In this document: positions 5,116 through 5,752 of the stretch, piece by piece
Numbering within the stretch: the first letter of the stretch is position 1
How the letters are laid out: each line of letters begins with the position of its first letter
Assembly (NCBI GenBank): GCA_947491175.1
Contig: CANLIF010000081.1
Coordinates: 1-5,752 of the forward strand
DNA: 5,752 nt
Direction of reading: 5' to 3'
Source of the DNA: Actinomycetota bacterium
GTDB taxonomy: Bacteria > Actinomycetota > Actinomycetes > S36-B12 > UBA5976
The notes under the pieces: generated by a model
Seen by the model: only the letters and a program-made list of their open reading frames with translations
What the model was told of the DNA's origin: nothing
Databases searched by the model: none
Translations under genes and position numbers: made by a program

Positions 5116-5752
5116 TCAATAACAGTGAAGGCTTTGGTATCCGCAAAGATAACGCTGCCATCTTTGGTGGAAAGATCTGAAACTTTAAGTACATAGTTGC
5201 CGGGCAACAAATCTCCCAGATCTAGTTTCCAATCAGATCGATCTGGGCACGCAGTTGCTGCAGTAGCGCCGCCCGAATCTAAGACATCCCCGCCTTGCAT
5301 TAGCTCCCAGGCAAAACCTGCTTCAAACGTGCAGGCTGAACCGGAAATGGAAACTGGATTTTTCACATCACTGCGGTCCAACAGGTTTATCCAGATGCTG
5401 GCTAACACTTCATAACTTGGTGCCAGCACAAATGTTTGGCCAAAATCTACGTGTCCAGCAAGTGACTCAGAAACAACTCCATCAACAGTGAACTTCACAC
5501 CCGTAATCGCACGGTTGTTTTCTATCAAAGTCCAAACAATTTGATCAATTGCCCGCTGTTCAGATTCCGAACCAAGCGAGATTCGCCCAAGTGTTAAATC
5601 AACGGTTGCTACCCCAGCGCTCGTCACGACGCTATTTACTTTGGTGCCATTATTCCAAAGTGTTACTTGATCGCCGTCATAAGGCGGGAGCTGACCATTA
5701 ACTAACATCAGTAACGAGTTGAGACCTTTGTCATCTCCTAAGTCATTTTCAA
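5112..5752 (-). CDS. GerMN-Gmad2 domain protein, C-terminal part (5' end beyond window)
   Basis: The frame reads 198 residues from an ATG at 5708 to the TAG at 5112-5114, but it stays open upstream to the window edge and the extra residues (...DDKGLNSLL) continue the GerMN helix, so that Met is probably internal and the gene is cut by the window. Numbered from that Met, residues to about 85 form a GerMN domain: GVATVDLT at 32-39, an SEQRAIDQIVWTL helix at 49-61, and GVKFTVDG at 70-77. Residues about 105-198 match Gmad2, an immunoglobulin-like domain: NPVSISGSACTFEAG, VLDSGGATA, LLPGNYVLKV and a closing KAFTVID. The only cysteines, 126 and 154, could form a disulfide, which would fit an exported protein. 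GerMN-Gmad2 proteins occur as lipoproteins or anchored surface proteins in Firmicutes and Actinobacteria, and do not by themselves imply sporulation. The anchor or signal peptide should lie outside the window. It converges on the aldehyde dehydrogenase and is probably unrelated to it. Confidence 0.82.
   Translation of the reverse strand, partial: ENDLGDDKGLNSLLMLVNGQLPPYDGDQVTLWNNGTKVNSVVTSAGVATVDLTLGRISLGSESEQRAIDQIVWTLIENNRAITGVKFTVDGVVSESLAGHVDFGQTFVLAPSYEVLASIWINLLDRSDVKNPVSISGSACTFEAGFAWELMQGGDVLDSGGATAATACPDRSDWKLDLGDLLPGNYVLKVSDLSTKDGSVIFADTKAFTVID

Noticed and set aside
5197..5415. Plus-strand 72-codon open frame opposite the GerMN-Gmad2 gene
   Set aside because: It is antisense to the clearly recognisable Gmad2 domain, with low-complexity content and no ribosome binding site.

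Overview
The window looks like bacterial chromosomal DNA, gene-dense and with moderate GC (mid-to-high 40s by eye). Shine-Dalgarno sites are clear (GGAGG, AGGAG, AGAGG) and spacers are short. A PtpA-like low-molecular-weight phosphatase and a secreted GerMN-Gmad2 protein, together with the protein-level flavour, suggest a low-GC aquatic actinobacterium (Nanopelagicales-like). This placement is an inference; no rRNA or other marker gene is present.

Layout. (1) Positions 20-1084 hold a tight plus-strand pair: a DUF4287-DUF1801 protein, then a GTG-started low-molecular-weight protein-tyrosine phosphatase. (2) Positions 1126-5100 hold a four-gene plus-strand cassette: a DUF1185 / 'amino acid synthesis' family protein, an alpha/beta hydrolase overlapping it by 11 bp, a luciferase-like (LLM) flavin-dependent monooxygenase and an NAD(P)-dependent aldehyde dehydrogenase. 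(3) Positions 5112-5752, minus strand, hold the C-terminal part of a GerMN-Gmad2 protein. It converges on the cassette with only 11 bp between the stop codons, and its N-terminus lies beyond the window.

How the genes may work together. The cassette reads as a small catabolic module: flavin-dependent oxygenation or ring opening, hydrolysis, and oxidation of an aldehyde to an acid. DUF1185 would be an accessory enzyme of the Bacillus chorismate-mutase-like fold. Its composition recalls the Rut pyrimidine pathway (RutA = LLM, RutC = chorismate-mutase-like fold, RutD = alpha/beta hydrolase), but RutB- and RutF-type genes are absent here and the substrate cannot be read from the sequence. This uncharacterised cassette is the best candidate for new biology in the window.

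No tRNA, rRNA, CRISPR array, insertion sequence, integrase or long repeat was seen. No gene-free stretch exceeds about 45 bp.
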